NCBI GenBank assembly: GCA_964392305.1
Contig: CAYMPV010000010.1
Location: forward strand, 62,001-126,000
Direction of reading: 5' to 3'
Length of the DNA stretch: 64,000 bases
Source: JACKIC01 sp964392305
GTDB taxonomy: Bacteria; Planctomycetota; UBA1135; UBA2386
Below are positions 17,301 through 26,259 of the stretch, piece by piece; within the stretch, counting starts at the first letter, position 1; every line of letters begins with the position of its first letter. The notes below the pieces were generated by a model, which saw only the letters and a program-made list of their open reading frames with translations, was not told the DNA's origin and did no database searches. Both the position numbers and the translations under genes were made by a program.

Positions 17301-18115
17301 GGTGCGTTCGCTGGCGTCGGGTTGCGTCCCAGGTAGACGTTGCGCACGGTCGAGAGCGAGCGGCGCAGATCGTTGCCCATTGTGGTTCGTCGGCTCAGGG
17401 TTCGCCACAGTCGTCTGGTCTGCGCACGATCTCCGGCCGTGTATGCCAGCAGCCAGCGGCGTCTTTCCGTGGGGGTGTAGTCGCGGCAGCGGCTCGGTGA
17501 GAAGGCGGCGCGGAACAGGTCGATCGTGGCCACGGCGCTGCCCAGGATGCTGCCGGGATAGGTGATCGCGCCGGGCACGTCGCAGACCGCCAGGTTGGCG
17601 GCGTGCGGATCGCCGACCAGCAGCATGTTGCGCGGCATCGGCGTGTTCCACAGCATCCCGCCCGCGTGCAGTTGGCGGACCAGGCGGCCGGCGGCGGTCA
17701 CGATCCGCAGGCGCAGGCGGCGGCGGGCGACACCGCTGGGGTCGGCGCTGCTGGACGCATCACCATCGTGAGCGACGAGGAACTGCTTGAGTGTGGTCGC
17801 CTGCGGCAGGAAACGGGTCACCAGGGAAGACTCGTCGACGAAGCCCAGGCGCCGGTGTTCGGACCAGCTGACCGGTTCGGTGCAGGGCACACCGAGGCGA
17901 TGCATTGCGGCGAGGTTGGCGAACTCCCGAGCGGCGCGGCTGGTGCGCGCGAACGTCTGCCACCACTGCAGGCCGCGGTTGCGGTAGGTCTTGCGCACGC
18001 ACCGGCCGTGGGCGGTGTCGAACAATTCGACGACTGCCTCGGGTGCGTCCTTGAGCAACACTGCGGGCGCGGTCGCCGGTGCCTGCGGGCTGGGTGTGGG
18101 TGCTGGGTTCGCCAA
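17297..18115 (-). CDS. WaaP/Kdo-kinase-like protein, catalytic Asp apparently replaced
   Basis: The 272-residue protein has a lipopolysaccharide-kinase-like core: VRKTYRNRG with a candidate ATP-binding lysine (K42), AAREFANLAAMHRLGVP with the paired glutamate (E64), and RLVRQLHAGGMLWNTPMPRN where the catalytic loop should lie. In WaaP-type kinases this loop reads H-x-D-L; here the aligned residues are W-N-T-P, so the catalytic aspartate seems to be Thr158, while N163 and D179 (AVCDVPGA) remain. It may be a pseudokinase or an alignment exception. It is the first gene of the coupled operon. The N-terminal 18 residues are Pro/Ala-rich and probably unstructured. Confidence 0.7.
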   Translation of the reverse strand: MANPAPTPSPQAPATAPAVLLKDAPEAVVELFDTAHGRCVRKTYRNRGLQWWQTFARTSRAAREFANLAAMHRLGVPCTEPVSWSEHRRLGFVDESSLVTRFLPQATTLKQFLVAHDGDASSSADPSGVARRRLRLRIVTAAGRLVRQLHAGGMLWNTPMPRNMLLVGDPHAANLAVCDVPGAITYPGSILGSAVATIDLFRAAFSPSRCRDYTPTERRRWLLAYTAGDRAQTRRLWRTLSRRTTMGNDLRRSLSTVRNVYLGRNPTPANAP

Positions 18116-18170
18116 TGCGTGGCGAATCAGGGTAGGACAAGGCGCGGGTGGGCGCCACGGGCTCGGGCGT

Positions 18171-18995
18171 TCAGCGGCGCCGCAGTTCCTGATCGAGCGC
18201 GCCAGCCAGCTCGTGCGTCGGCCAGGTCTTGCTCAACGCCATCGTCACCAGATTGGTGTGCATCAGCGCGTGGTCGACCTTCGCGCGCGGTAGCTCCAAC
18301 CAGTCGCGCACCTCACGCACGGCGAGCGCCTCGGCGGGATAGAGCAGCAGGCCCGGGTCGTCGAAGGCCCCGCCGCGTCGCTGCGCTTCGACGAGGTGCA
18401 GGTCGAGCACGTCGGCCAGCTGTTGGCCGAGCAGGCGCGGCTCGCCGTGCCAATGCTGCAGCACGCCTTCGTAGGGTCCCAGGCGCGCGCTGGGGCCGGG
18501 TCGCTCGCCGTGGCGCAGGGCCAACAGGTCGCGCACGAACAGCGGCAGGTGATCTGCCTCGGTGAACGCGCCGTCGGGCAGATCGCGCAGCAGGTCGTAG
18601 AGTTCTTCGGCGTGCGGGTCGCGCAAGGCGAGGCCGAGCAGCGTGGTCCAGGCGGCGTGGGCCAGCGAGAACGGCAGCTTCTCGATGCGGCCGCGGCGCA
18701 CCGGCGCGGCCTGCTGGCGGGCCCGCAACAGCAGCGAAGTGCGACGCAGCGACTGGCCGACCCTGGCCTCGTCGAAGCCCTGGCCGTCGCCGTTCATCAC
18801 CCGCAGCATGCCCTGGCCGAGGTGCCAGGAACCGAGCATCCACGCGGCGACATGCACCTGGGTGCGGCGCGCCGGCGCACCCAGGCTTTGCTCGAGCTGC
18901 GCGACCTGGTCATCGTGCAGGAACTGGCGGTTGGCGGGGCGGTCGGCCCACTCGGCCAGGTTGCGACGCAGCGTGGTGATCGCGGTGAGCGACAT
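18171..18995 (-). CDS. Conserved protein of unknown function
   Basis: The 274-residue protein is predicted soluble, mostly helical and rich in Leu, Arg and Glu. Possible landmarks are AAWMLGSWHLGQGMLRVMNGDG near 50 and HAAWTTLLGLALRDPHAEEL near 115. I do not recognise a domain. The start at 18995 follows the point where an extended frame loses protein-like composition. It sits 55 bp upstream of the WaaP-like gene in the same direction and may lead that operon. It is divergent from the membrane protein at 19052. Confidence 0.65.
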   Translation of the reverse strand: MSLTAITTLRRNLAEWADRPANRQFLHDDQVAQLEQSLGAPARRTQVHVAAWMLGSWHLGQGMLRVMNGDGQGFDEARVGQSLRRTSLLLRARQQAAPVRRGRIEKLPFSLAHAAWTTLLGLALRDPHAEELYDLLRDLPDGAFTEADHLPLFVRDLLALRHGERPGPSARLGPYEGVLQHWHGEPRLLGQQLADVLDLHLVEAQRRGGAFDDPGLLLYPAEALAVREVRDWLELPRAKVDHALMHTNLVTMALSKTWPTHELAGALDQELRRR

Positions 18996-19051
18996 TCGGC
19001 GCCGAGGGTAGCGCTTCGTGCTGTCGGGCACGATGCGTAGAGTGCGGCGCC

Positions 19052-19867
19052 GTGACACTCTTGCGTTGGTTGCTCTACGGGCTGCTGCCGGCGATCTCGG
19101 CCGTCCTGGTGTTCGTCGGCGTCGGTGGACCGCGGCTCGCCGCGATCGGGATTGCGACCGGGATCGCCGTACCGTTCGGTTTGCTCGTCGCCTGGCCGGA
19201 TTGGCCCTGGGACCTCGACCTCACTGCCGCGACCGCCTTGCCGTGGTTGTTCTGGTCGGTGGTCGGCGCCGGCTTGCTCGGCACGCTGCACGACCTGCGT
19301 TGGTTGCCCAAGATGGTCGTGATCCCGCTCGAGGCCGTGCTGGTGGTGATGCTGCCGTGGATCCTGTCGGCCCCGCTGCGGCCGCGATGGAGTTTCGAGA
19401 CCGCGCTCGTGCGCCTGAGCCTGGCGTGGGCCGGGCTCGTCGTCGTGTGGTGGGTGCTGCGTACCGCTGCCGAACGTCGCCCCGGCCGGCTGGTGCCCGC
19501 AGCCTGCGTGCTGTTCCTCGCCGGTGACTTGTGGCTCGTGCAGTCGCGCAACCACGACCTCTCGTGGCAGCTGCTGGCCGCTGGCGTCGTGGCGCTGGCC
19601 ACGGCGCTGGTCGTCGCGTCCTGGCGCCGACCGTTCCAACTCGGGACTGGTGCGATCCTCGTCGTCGTGCTGCTGCACGGCGGCATGCTCATGGCCTGTC
19701 GCGTCTACGCCGGCTTCGCCGCCAAGCCGATGCTGCTCGCCCTGCTCTCCCCCGTGCCCTTGTGGATCAGCGTGCACAAGGGCTTCGACGAGAGCCGCCG
19801 CACCGGCGCCGCCATTGGCCTGACCTTGTCCGCCGTGATGTACGGCCTGGCCGCTGGCGTGTTGTGA
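19052..19867 (+). CDS. Polytopic membrane protein of unknown function
   Basis: This 271-residue protein has about eight hydrophobic segments and starts with GTG at 19052. The first segment (WLLYGLLPAISAVLVFVGV) begins almost at the N-terminus. No family motif was recognised. Loops are short and arginine-rich on alternate sides, as in inner-membrane proteins. It ends 20 bp before a strong bidirectional terminator shared with the convergent secreted protein, so it is probably a single-gene unit. Confidence 0.7.
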   Translation: MTLLRWLLYGLLPAISAVLVFVGVGGPRLAAIGIATGIAVPFGLLVAWPDWPWDLDLTAATALPWLFWSVVGAGLLGTLHDLRWLPKMVVIPLEAVLVVMLPWILSAPLRPRWSFETALVRLSLAWAGLVVVWWVLRTAAERRPGRLVPAACVLFLAGDLWLVQSRNHDLSWQLLAAGVVALATALVVASWRRPFQLGTGAILVVVLLHGGMLMACRVYAGFAAKPMLLALLSPVPLWISVHKGFDESRRTGAAIGLTLSAVMYGLAAGVL

Positions 19868-19887
19868 CGAGTTGTCCGCAAGCGAGA

Positions 19888-19920
19888 AGGGCCCGACCTG
19901 CCGTCGGCAGATCGGGCCCT
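19888..19920. terminator. Bidirectional intrinsic-type terminator hairpin
   Basis: The arms AGGGCCCGACCTGCCG (19888-19903) and CGGCAGATCGGGCCCT (19905-19920) pair over 16 positions with one mismatch and almost no loop. The element lies between two convergent genes (ending at 19867 and 19967) and can serve both strands. U-tracts are weak, as is common in very GC-rich genomes. Confidence 0.8.
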
Positions 19921-19966
19921 CACCTGGCGCGCGGAGCGCCGGTTGCGCAGGTCGGACCGCTGCCGA

Positions 19967-22018
19967 TCAGTAGATCAGCACGCTGGTCGGCTCGCTGACC
20001 ATCGTCGGACCCGTGCTCGGGTCGAGCACCACGAACGCGTGGTTCAGGGACAGGCCGGCGAACGCCGGGTAGTTCGGGAAGTTGAACGACGCCGTGGCCT
20101 TGCCCTGCGCGTCGAGGAAGCCGAACGAGTTGGTGTACATCGCCGAGTTGGCGGCGGCGAGCGAGCCGTTGAACCAGTAGTCGACGTTCAGCGGGATCTG
20201 GAACTGCTGGAACGGGAAGCCCGGGCGCGTGCCGCTGGCGGTGCCGGCGATCAGGTAGATGAAGCCGGCGTTGGCGCTGCCCGCGTCGAGTTGGAACACC
20301 TGCGAACCGCCGGTGCCGGCGATCGAGGTCGGCGTGGCCTGCATCGCGCCGATGTGGCCCTTGACGATCGCGCTCAGGCTCGAGGCCGCCGGCGTGCCCG
20401 TGAAGAACGGGCGGGTGATGAAGTCGCCGTTGTTGTTGAAGCCCAGCGTGCTGCTGTCGCCCGAGGGGAACTGCAAGGGACCGCTGATGTTGGTCACGTC
20501 CTGGGTGTTGACGTTGCTGCCGAACGACTCGCCGGACAGCAGCTGCAGCTCGAGACCACGCACCGGGTCGTAGGTGTAGAGGGCGTTGTAGTTGGTGCTG
20601 TTGAGCAGGACGTTGGGCTGGAACACGATCTGGCCGCGCTCGTTGATCTTCGGCGTGCTGGTGCCGTTGACGATGCCGCCGCCCGAGGTCGAGCCGAACA
20701 CGCCGCCGGGCACACCGGGTGCCGCGTCGCCTTCGCGCGCGATCACGCGGACGTTGCCCGCGGTGCCGGCGAAGATCGCCGCGTCGGTGTCCGCGGTGAC
20801 GTTCGGGCCACCGACGAAGCCGACGAAGGCGATGCCGCCGTTGTCGGTGTAGGAGATGCCCGTCGTGATCGTGGTGAGGGTCTCCCCGACGGCGAGTCCG
20901 GTGACCGCGTCACCCTTGCGCACGGCGAGCTGCACGCCGGCGAGACCGCCGACGAAGATCGCGCCGTCGTTCTGGCCGGGCACCGTGTCGCCGTTGGCGA
21001 GCGCGGTGTAGAAGGCCGTCTGACCGGTCCGTGAGAAGCCCTGGGCCGGCGTCGGCGAGCCCGAGTAGATCGCGGAGGCCGTGCCCGGAGCGGCGTCGCC
21101 TTCGCGCATCAGGATGTTGTGCACGTTGCCGGGCAGGGTGATCAGGATCACCTTGTCGTCGTTCGCGGTCGCCGGGGTGGTGCCGAGCGTCGTCGACAGC
21201 GTCTCGTCGTGCAGCACCATGCCGGCGTCGTTGATCGCGGCGTTGAAGCCGAGCGTGGCGATGGCGACGTTGCCGTTGAGCAGCGGGTCCCCTTCGCGGA
21301 TCAGGAACTGCAGGTTGCCAGGCGTGCCGATGATCCAGGCGTTGTCGTTCTCGGTGCCGTTGACGTCACCGCCGGTCAGCGCGCTCTTGAACACCGCGAC
21401 GCCGAGGCCGCTCAGCGCCGAGGCCTGCTGCGAGACGCTGCTGAACGCCGTGTTCAGGGTCGAGCCGCCGGAGGGCGCCAGGTCGCCGCGACGGGCGAGG
21501 ATCAGCAGCGCGTTGGGCGTGCCCCAGTAGATCGCGGTGCTGTTGGTGCCGGCGCCGCTGTAGATGATGCCGGGACCGTTCAGCGAGGCACCGAACATGA
21601 TCAGGCCGCCGTAGGGGCTGATCAGATAGCTGCTGGGCAGGCCCGCACCAGTCGGCGCACCCGTCGTGCTGCTCGAGGTGTTGATGGTGACGCCGGGAAG
21701 CGTCAGCGAGGGTTCCTGGTCACCGGCTTGCAGGAACATGTGCACGTCGCCGTTCGAGCGACCGAAGAACATGCCGCGTTCGGTGAGCACACCGAGGGTG
21801 GTGTTGAGCAGTCGCGCGCGGAACAGCACGTTGCCGTCGAGGTCCATCACCGGGGTGTCGAACGGGCCCGAGCCGCCGATGGTGACGCCGGGCTGGCTGA
21901 CGATCGGGTCGTCGACGGCGGACAGCACTTCGCCTTGGGTCGGGAGCAGGCCCTGGGCGGCGGCGCTGGCCGCGGCGAACGCCAGGAGAAACGGAGTGAG
22001 GATGCGGGTGGGGGTCAT
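19967..22018 (-). CDS. Large secreted protein with repeated propeller-like units
   Basis: The 683-residue protein has a cleavable signal peptide (TPFLLAFAAASAAAQG). The body is built of repeats of ~60 residues containing 'G-x-x-x-x-x-REGDP/AAPG' phrases (LIREGDPLL, LMREGDAAPG, AVRKGDAVTG, VIAREGDAAPG) alternating with 'D-x-G-x-x-x-F' strands, as in choice-of-anchor tandem-repeat proteins. A C-terminal ~120-residue module (ending near YPAFAGLSLNHAFVVLD, then SVLIY) also occurs in the secreted protein at 62690. It is probably exported and extracellular or cell-surface; function unknown. It is transcribed alone, behind a strong shared terminator. Confidence 0.75.
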   Translation of the reverse strand: MTPTRILTPFLLAFAAASAAAQGLLPTQGEVLSAVDDPIVSQPGVTIGGSGPFDTPVMDLDGNVLFRARLLNTTLGVLTERGMFFGRSNGDVHMFLQAGDQEPSLTLPGVTINTSSSTTGAPTGAGLPSSYLISPYGGLIMFGASLNGPGIIYSGAGTNSTAIYWGTPNALLILARRGDLAPSGGSTLNTAFSSVSQQASALSGLGVAVFKSALTGGDVNGTENDNAWIIGTPGNLQFLIREGDPLLNGNVAIATLGFNAAINDAGMVLHDETLSTTLGTTPATANDDKVILITLPGNVHNILMREGDAAPGTASAIYSGSPTPAQGFSRTGQTAFYTALANGDTVPGQNDGAIFVGGLAGVQLAVRKGDAVTGLAVGETLTTITTGISYTDNGGIAFVGFVGGPNVTADTDAAIFAGTAGNVRVIAREGDAAPGVPGGVFGSTSGGGIVNGTSTPKINERGQIVFQPNVLLNSTNYNALYTYDPVRGLELQLLSGESFGSNVNTQDVTNISGPLQFPSGDSSTLGFNNNGDFITRPFFTGTPAASSLSAIVKGHIGAMQATPTSIAGTGGSQVFQLDAGSANAGFIYLIAGTASGTRPGFPFQQFQIPLNVDYWFNGSLAAANSAMYTNSFGFLDAQGKATASFNFPNYPAFAGLSLNHAFVVLDPSTGPTMVSEPTSVLIY

Positions 22019-22213
22019 GAAGACGGCCGGGAACTGCCCGGGTAGGGATGGAGGGTGGGGGCGTTGGCGGCGCAGTGCGCCACCAAGAATGGCGACGAAT
22101 CCTGGTCCGTGGCCGGTGGTACCTGGCTGCTTTGCCAGGTTTCCTGATTCGCCCGCCCAACCTGCGGTGCGGTGGCCGTCTTCAGTGGCGGCGCGACGTT
22201 CCCGGATCGCGAC

Positions 22214-22879
22214 TCATTCTTGCGCTCGACCGAGAGCCGAAGCCGGCGCAGCGCGAGCCATGCTGCGCGCATGCACGCGGACCAGCAGCAGTTGGGACGT
22301 GATCGCCCCGCCCAGCGCCATCGTCATGTCCCACTGCGCGTCCCACGGGTCGCCTTGCATGCCGAGCCACTCGGGCCCGGCGGCGGGGTAGAAGAGCAGC
22401 ACCACCGCCATCTCGAGCAGTTCGTAGCTGGCGCTGAACGCCAGACAGCAGCCGGTGACGAGCCAGAACAGCGTGCCGCCGGCGGGCAGGCCCCGGCGCC
22501 GGATCAGCCACTCCCGCAGCAGGATCGCCGGTACGAAGCCTTGGAAGAAGTGCCCGATGCGATCGACGGGGTTGCGCTGCAGACCGAGCAGGTCCATCAG
22601 CGCCTGCGGGAACGGCACCTCGGCGAAGGTGTAGCGACCACCCAGGCACTGGATCACGAAGAACCACGTCAGCAGCACGTAGGCGAGGTCGGAGAAGCAG
22701 AATCGGCGGCGGCGCACCGCGAACACCACCATCACTGTGCACAGCGGCAGCACCTCGAAGGCCCAGGTCGGCTTGTCACCGGCGCCCGCGAACGACCACG
22801 CCGCGACGGCGATGCAGAACACCGCGAGGCTGGGGAACAGCCACGGGCGCGGCGGCAGGTCGGCGGTCATGTTGTTCAC
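22214..22879 (-). CDS. DUF2238 (YjdF-like) membrane protein
   Basis: The 221-residue polytopic membrane protein has about six membrane segments. The motif DRIGHFFQGFVPAILLREW and the downstream SYELLEMAVVLLFYPA are characteristic of DUF2238. A GTG at 22879 overlaps the stop of the upstream haem/HEAT gene by four bases (GTGA); ATG at 22870 is the alternative start. The tight overlap says it is co-expressed with the large PVC-type cytochrome, but the family has no established biochemical role. Confidence 0.8.
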   Translation of the reverse strand: MNNMTADLPPRPWLFPSLAVFCIAVAAWSFAGAGDKPTWAFEVLPLCTVMVVFAVRRRRFCFSDLAYVLLTWFFVIQCLGGRYTFAEVPFPQALMDLLGLQRNPVDRIGHFFQGFVPAILLREWLIRRRGLPAGGTLFWLVTGCCLAFSASYELLEMAVVLLFYPAAGPEWLGMQGDPWDAQWDMTMALGGAITSQLLLVRVHARSMARAAPASALGRAQE

Positions 22880-25800
22880 TTCTGGCTGGCGAGGAACGCC
22901 ACCAGATCACGCAGCTGCCTGCGGTTCAGCGCGCCCGCCATCGGCGGCATCGCGCTGGTGCTGCTGGCCTCGCGTCTGGCGATGCGGTTCCACGCGACAT
23001 CCTGCGCCGCACCGGTCAAGTCGACGATCGTCAGCATGCCGTCCTGGTCCTTGGTGACGAAACCGACCAGCAGGCCGCCGTCGTGCAGGTGCAGCGTCGT
23101 CGAGCCGAAGCCGGCGGCGATCTTGGCGCTCGGCGCGACCAGCGACTCGAGCAGGTAACCGCGCGACTGTTTCTTGCCGATGCCGTCGAGCACCGGGCCG
23201 GCGTTGCCGCCGTTGCCGTTCAGCGTGTGGCAGCGTGTGCAGCGCGTCGCCTCGTTGTCGAAGAAGATCTTGCGGCCCTCCTTGGCGTCACCGCCTTCGA
23301 GGCAGGCGAGGAAGGGTCGCACGGGGTCGGCGCCGTCGACGGCGGCTTCGAGCGCCCGCAGCTGCTTCTTGATCGTTGCGTCGTCGTGTCTGGCGGCGGC
23401 TTCGACCAGGTCGAGATGCAGAGCCGGTTCGACCTCGGCCTGTTGCAGGCGCTCGAGCCAGCTGCGCAGCACCGCCGTCGCGGCGGCGTCCTGCAGCTCG
23501 CCGAGGGCAACGAACGCTGCCTGCCGTTCGCCGATCGGCGCGTTGTCGAGCAGCGAGGCCAGCACCGGCACGGCTTTGGCCGGGGCCGTGCGCGACAGCA
23601 GTTCGACGGCGCGTTTGCGCAGCGGCACGGGAGCGTCGGCGCGGATCCCTTCGATGGTCGCCACCAACCCGGTGGCGTGCAGCTGGTCCAAGGCGTTCAG
23701 CGCCGCGACGCGTGCCTCGACCTTGGCCCGATCGTCGCCGACGAGCGTCGTCAGGTGCTGTCCGCAATCCACGAGCTGCAATTGCCCGACGGCCTGCGCG
23801 GTTCGCTCGGCGACTTCGGGGTCAGCCAGCAGCTGCGGCACCGCCGCGGCGAAACTCGCGGCGACGCGTTCGGCGCCGGGGTGGCTGCACGGGCGCCAGT
23901 TGCCGAACACGCGGTCCTGACCGTGCGGCTCGCGCCAGTCGGCGAGGATCGCGATCGCCTCGAGGCGCGTCTTGGTCGGGTGGTTCGTCGAGGTCGCGAC
24001 GTGCACCAGGGTCTCGCCGTTCTCCACCGCGCCGAGCAGGCGATTGGCGTTGAGCGCGCGCCAGTCGATCGGTTCCAGGTCGGCTCGGTCGTCGCCGGCG
24101 AGTCGCGCCAGCGCCGGCATCGCTGCGTCGATCGGCTCGCCGTAGATGCCGCGCGCAGCCTCCTGCCGCAGCGTGGCGTCGGTGTCGGTCAGGAACTCGG
24201 CGACGATCGGATCCTGCATGCGGATCAGTGCCAGCAACACGCCGCGGCGCACCGCGACGCTCGCATCGTTGCGGTGGTCGTGCAGCACCTGGCGAGCAGC
24301 GATGTCCGCCAAGGCGAACACCGCGGCGTGACGCAGTACGTGATCGCGGTCGTCGTTGTGCCGCAGCAGTTCGACCAGTTTCGCGCCGGCGTTCTTCGGC
24401 GCCTGGGTGCCCAGGCGCGCCAGGGCCAGCGCCGCCTCCTTCTGCACGCGGGCGTTGCCGTCGTCGAGCGCCTTGACCAGCTGCTTGCCGGCGCTCGCGA
24501 CCCGCGCGTCGCCGAGCGCGCGCGCGGCCATCGCACGCACGTCGGCGTCGCCGTCGGTGAGCAGCGCCGGGATCGCTTCGAGTGCGGTCACGTCCTTGCG
24601 GCCGAGGATGCCCAGGCCCCAGATGCCGTGCAGGCGCGCGAGGCGGGAATCGGGATCGGCGAGCGCCGCGGTCAGCACGTCGCGCGCGCCGAGGTCGACC
24701 AGCGCGAACTGCGCCGCCTGGCGCACGCGGCGGTCGGGGTGGGTCAGCAGGCTGCGCAGCTGCGTGGTCGGTCGCTTGGTGAGGTCGCTGGCCAGCAACG
24801 CTGCACCGTTGCGCAGCGCCATGTTGTTGGCCATCTGCGGCGTGCGCACGCGGTAGAGGCGGCCCTTGCCGGTCTTGTTCCAGCCGGACACCCAGTCGGA
24901 GACGTAGAGCGAGCCGTCGGGCGCGAAGTCGACGTCGGTGGCGAGGATGCTCCAGATCGGCTTCTGCACGCTGACCAGTTCGAAGCCGGCGCCCTGCCGC
25001 TGCACGCGCAGCGCGTGCACGCCGCTGTACGAACGGCCGCCGCGGAAGTCGCACAGGAAGAAGCAGTCGCGGTAGCGCTCGGGCAGGCCGACACCGACGT
25101 CGTAGACCAGGCCCGATGGACCGTCAGCGAAGTTCATGATCGGCGGCATGACCCACGCGGGTTGGCCGACGTGGCGCGGATGCCACATCTTCTCGCGGTT
25201 CCAAGCGCCACGGTCGGACAGCCACTGGTAGCCGATGCGCCAGCCGCTGTCGGCGCCGGGCACGATCGGCACGAACCGCGCGCGGTCCCCGCCGTCGCTG
25301 TTGTTGTCGCCGGTGAACAGGTCACCCCACTGGTCGAAGGCCAGCTCCTGCGGATTGCGCAGGCCGCGGTGCACGACCTCGAGGCCGCTGCCGTCGAGTT
25401 CGCAGCGCAGCACCGCACCCTCGTGCGGATAGGCGTGGGTCTTGCCTTCGTGCTCGACGTGGAAGCCGCGGTCGCCGATCGAGAAGTAGAGACGGCGGTC
25501 CGGGCCGACGATCAGGCCGTGCAGATCGTGGCCGATCAGCGAGGTGTGCACGCCGTAGCCGTCGTGCACGACGTGGCGTTGGTCGGCGACGCCGTCGTCG
25601 TCGGTGTCCTGCAGCCGCCACAGCTTGGGGATGTTGGTGAAGAACACCTGGTCGCCGACCGGCAGCACGCCGGAGCCGATGCCGTCGGCGAGATCGTTGA
25701 AGCCGCTGGCGAACACCGTCGAGCGGTCGAGGGTGCCGTTGCGGTCGGTGTCGACGAGCAGGCGCACGCGCTCGGGGAACGCGGTGTACCTGGGGATGTC

Positions 25801-26172
25801 CTTGCTGATGAACTGCTCGTACTTGGCGATGCGTTCGGCGACGGTCAGGCAGGCGAGGTCGTTGTCCTTCCACTGCATGTAGTTGCGTGTGTCGAACACG
25901 CCGTCGTTGATCCGGAACGTCTCGGCCACGTAGACGCGTCCCTTGCCGTCGATCGCGAACGCGACGATGTTGCAGAGGTCGGGTTCGGCGGCCACGAGGT
26001 CGCAGACCAGATCCGGTGCCAGCTGGAACGACGCGATCTGCTCTTGGGCTTCGTTGCTCGCCGCCGCGATCTTCAGCGCGCCTGACGGGTCCTGAGCCGC
26101 CTGCTCGTGTTGGGCCGCAGCGAGGGATGAGAGCACGGCGGTGGCCGTGGTGAGCAGGAACGCAGGGCGCAT
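22876..26172 (-). CDS. PVC-type propeller/HEAT/haem-binding membrane-bound dehydrogenase-like protein
   Basis: The 1098-residue exported protein has a signal peptide at 1-21. It then has a glucose/sorbosone-dehydrogenase-like beta-propeller (VYVAETFRINDGVFDTRNYM near 80; DGIGSGVLPVGDQVFFTNIP; FSIGDRGFHVEHEGKTHAYP), a run of HEAT repeats (about 470-930) and a C-terminal cytochrome c domain with one haem motif (CTRCH, 978-982) and distal MPPMAG. This is the standard architecture of the very large planctomycete family presumed to oxidise sugars or alcohols in the periplasm and pass electrons to a cytochrome. The substrate is unknown. The start at 26172 places the signal peptide at the N-terminus. 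Confidence 0.9.
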   Translation of the reverse strand: MRPAFLLTTATAVLSSLAAAQHEQAAQDPSGALKIAAASNEAQEQIASFQLAPDLVCDLVAAEPDLCNIVAFAIDGKGRVYVAETFRINDGVFDTRNYMQWKDNDLACLTVAERIAKYEQFISKDIPRYTAFPERVRLLVDTDRNGTLDRSTVFASGFNDLADGIGSGVLPVGDQVFFTNIPKLWRLQDTDDDGVADQRHVVHDGYGVHTSLIGHDLHGLIVGPDRRLYFSIGDRGFHVEHEGKTHAYPHEGAVLRCELDGSGLEVVHRGLRNPQELAFDQWGDLFTGDNNSDGGDRARFVPIVPGADSGWRIGYQWLSDRGAWNREKMWHPRHVGQPAWVMPPIMNFADGPSGLVYDVGVGLPERYRDCFFLCDFRGGRSYSGVHALRVQRQGAGFELVSVQKPIWSILATDVDFAPDGSLYVSDWVSGWNKTGKGRLYRVRTPQMANNMALRNGAALLASDLTKRPTTQLRSLLTHPDRRVRQAAQFALVDLGARDVLTAALADPDSRLARLHGIWGLGILGRKDVTALEAIPALLTDGDADVRAMAARALGDARVASAGKQLVKALDDGNARVQKEAALALARLGTQAPKNAGAKLVELLRHNDDRDHVLRHAAVFALADIAARQVLHDHRNDASVAVRRGVLLALIRMQDPIVAEFLTDTDATLRQEAARGIYGEPIDAAMPALARLAGDDRADLEPIDWRALNANRLLGAVENGETLVHVATSTNHPTKTRLEAIAILADWREPHGQDRVFGNWRPCSHPGAERVAASFAAAVPQLLADPEVAERTAQAVGQLQLVDCGQHLTTLVGDDRAKVEARVAALNALDQLHATGLVATIEGIRADAPVPLRKRAVELLSRTAPAKAVPVLASLLDNAPIGERQAAFVALGELQDAAATAVLRSWLERLQQAEVEPALHLDLVEAAARHDDATIKKQLRALEAAVDGADPVRPFLACLEGGDAKEGRKIFFDNEATRCTRCHTLNGNGGNAGPVLDGIGKKQSRGYLLESLVAPSAKIAAGFGSTTLHLHDGGLLVGFVTKDQDGMLTIVDLTGAAQDVAWNRIARREASSTSAMPPMAGALNRRQLRDLVAFLASQK

Positions 26173-26259
26173 GGCGGCGATGTTCGGGGGGGCGGTGCCG
26201 ACCTGCAACTCTCGTATCGGAACGATCCCGAACGGCGCCCGGTCGTTATCGTGCCGCGA

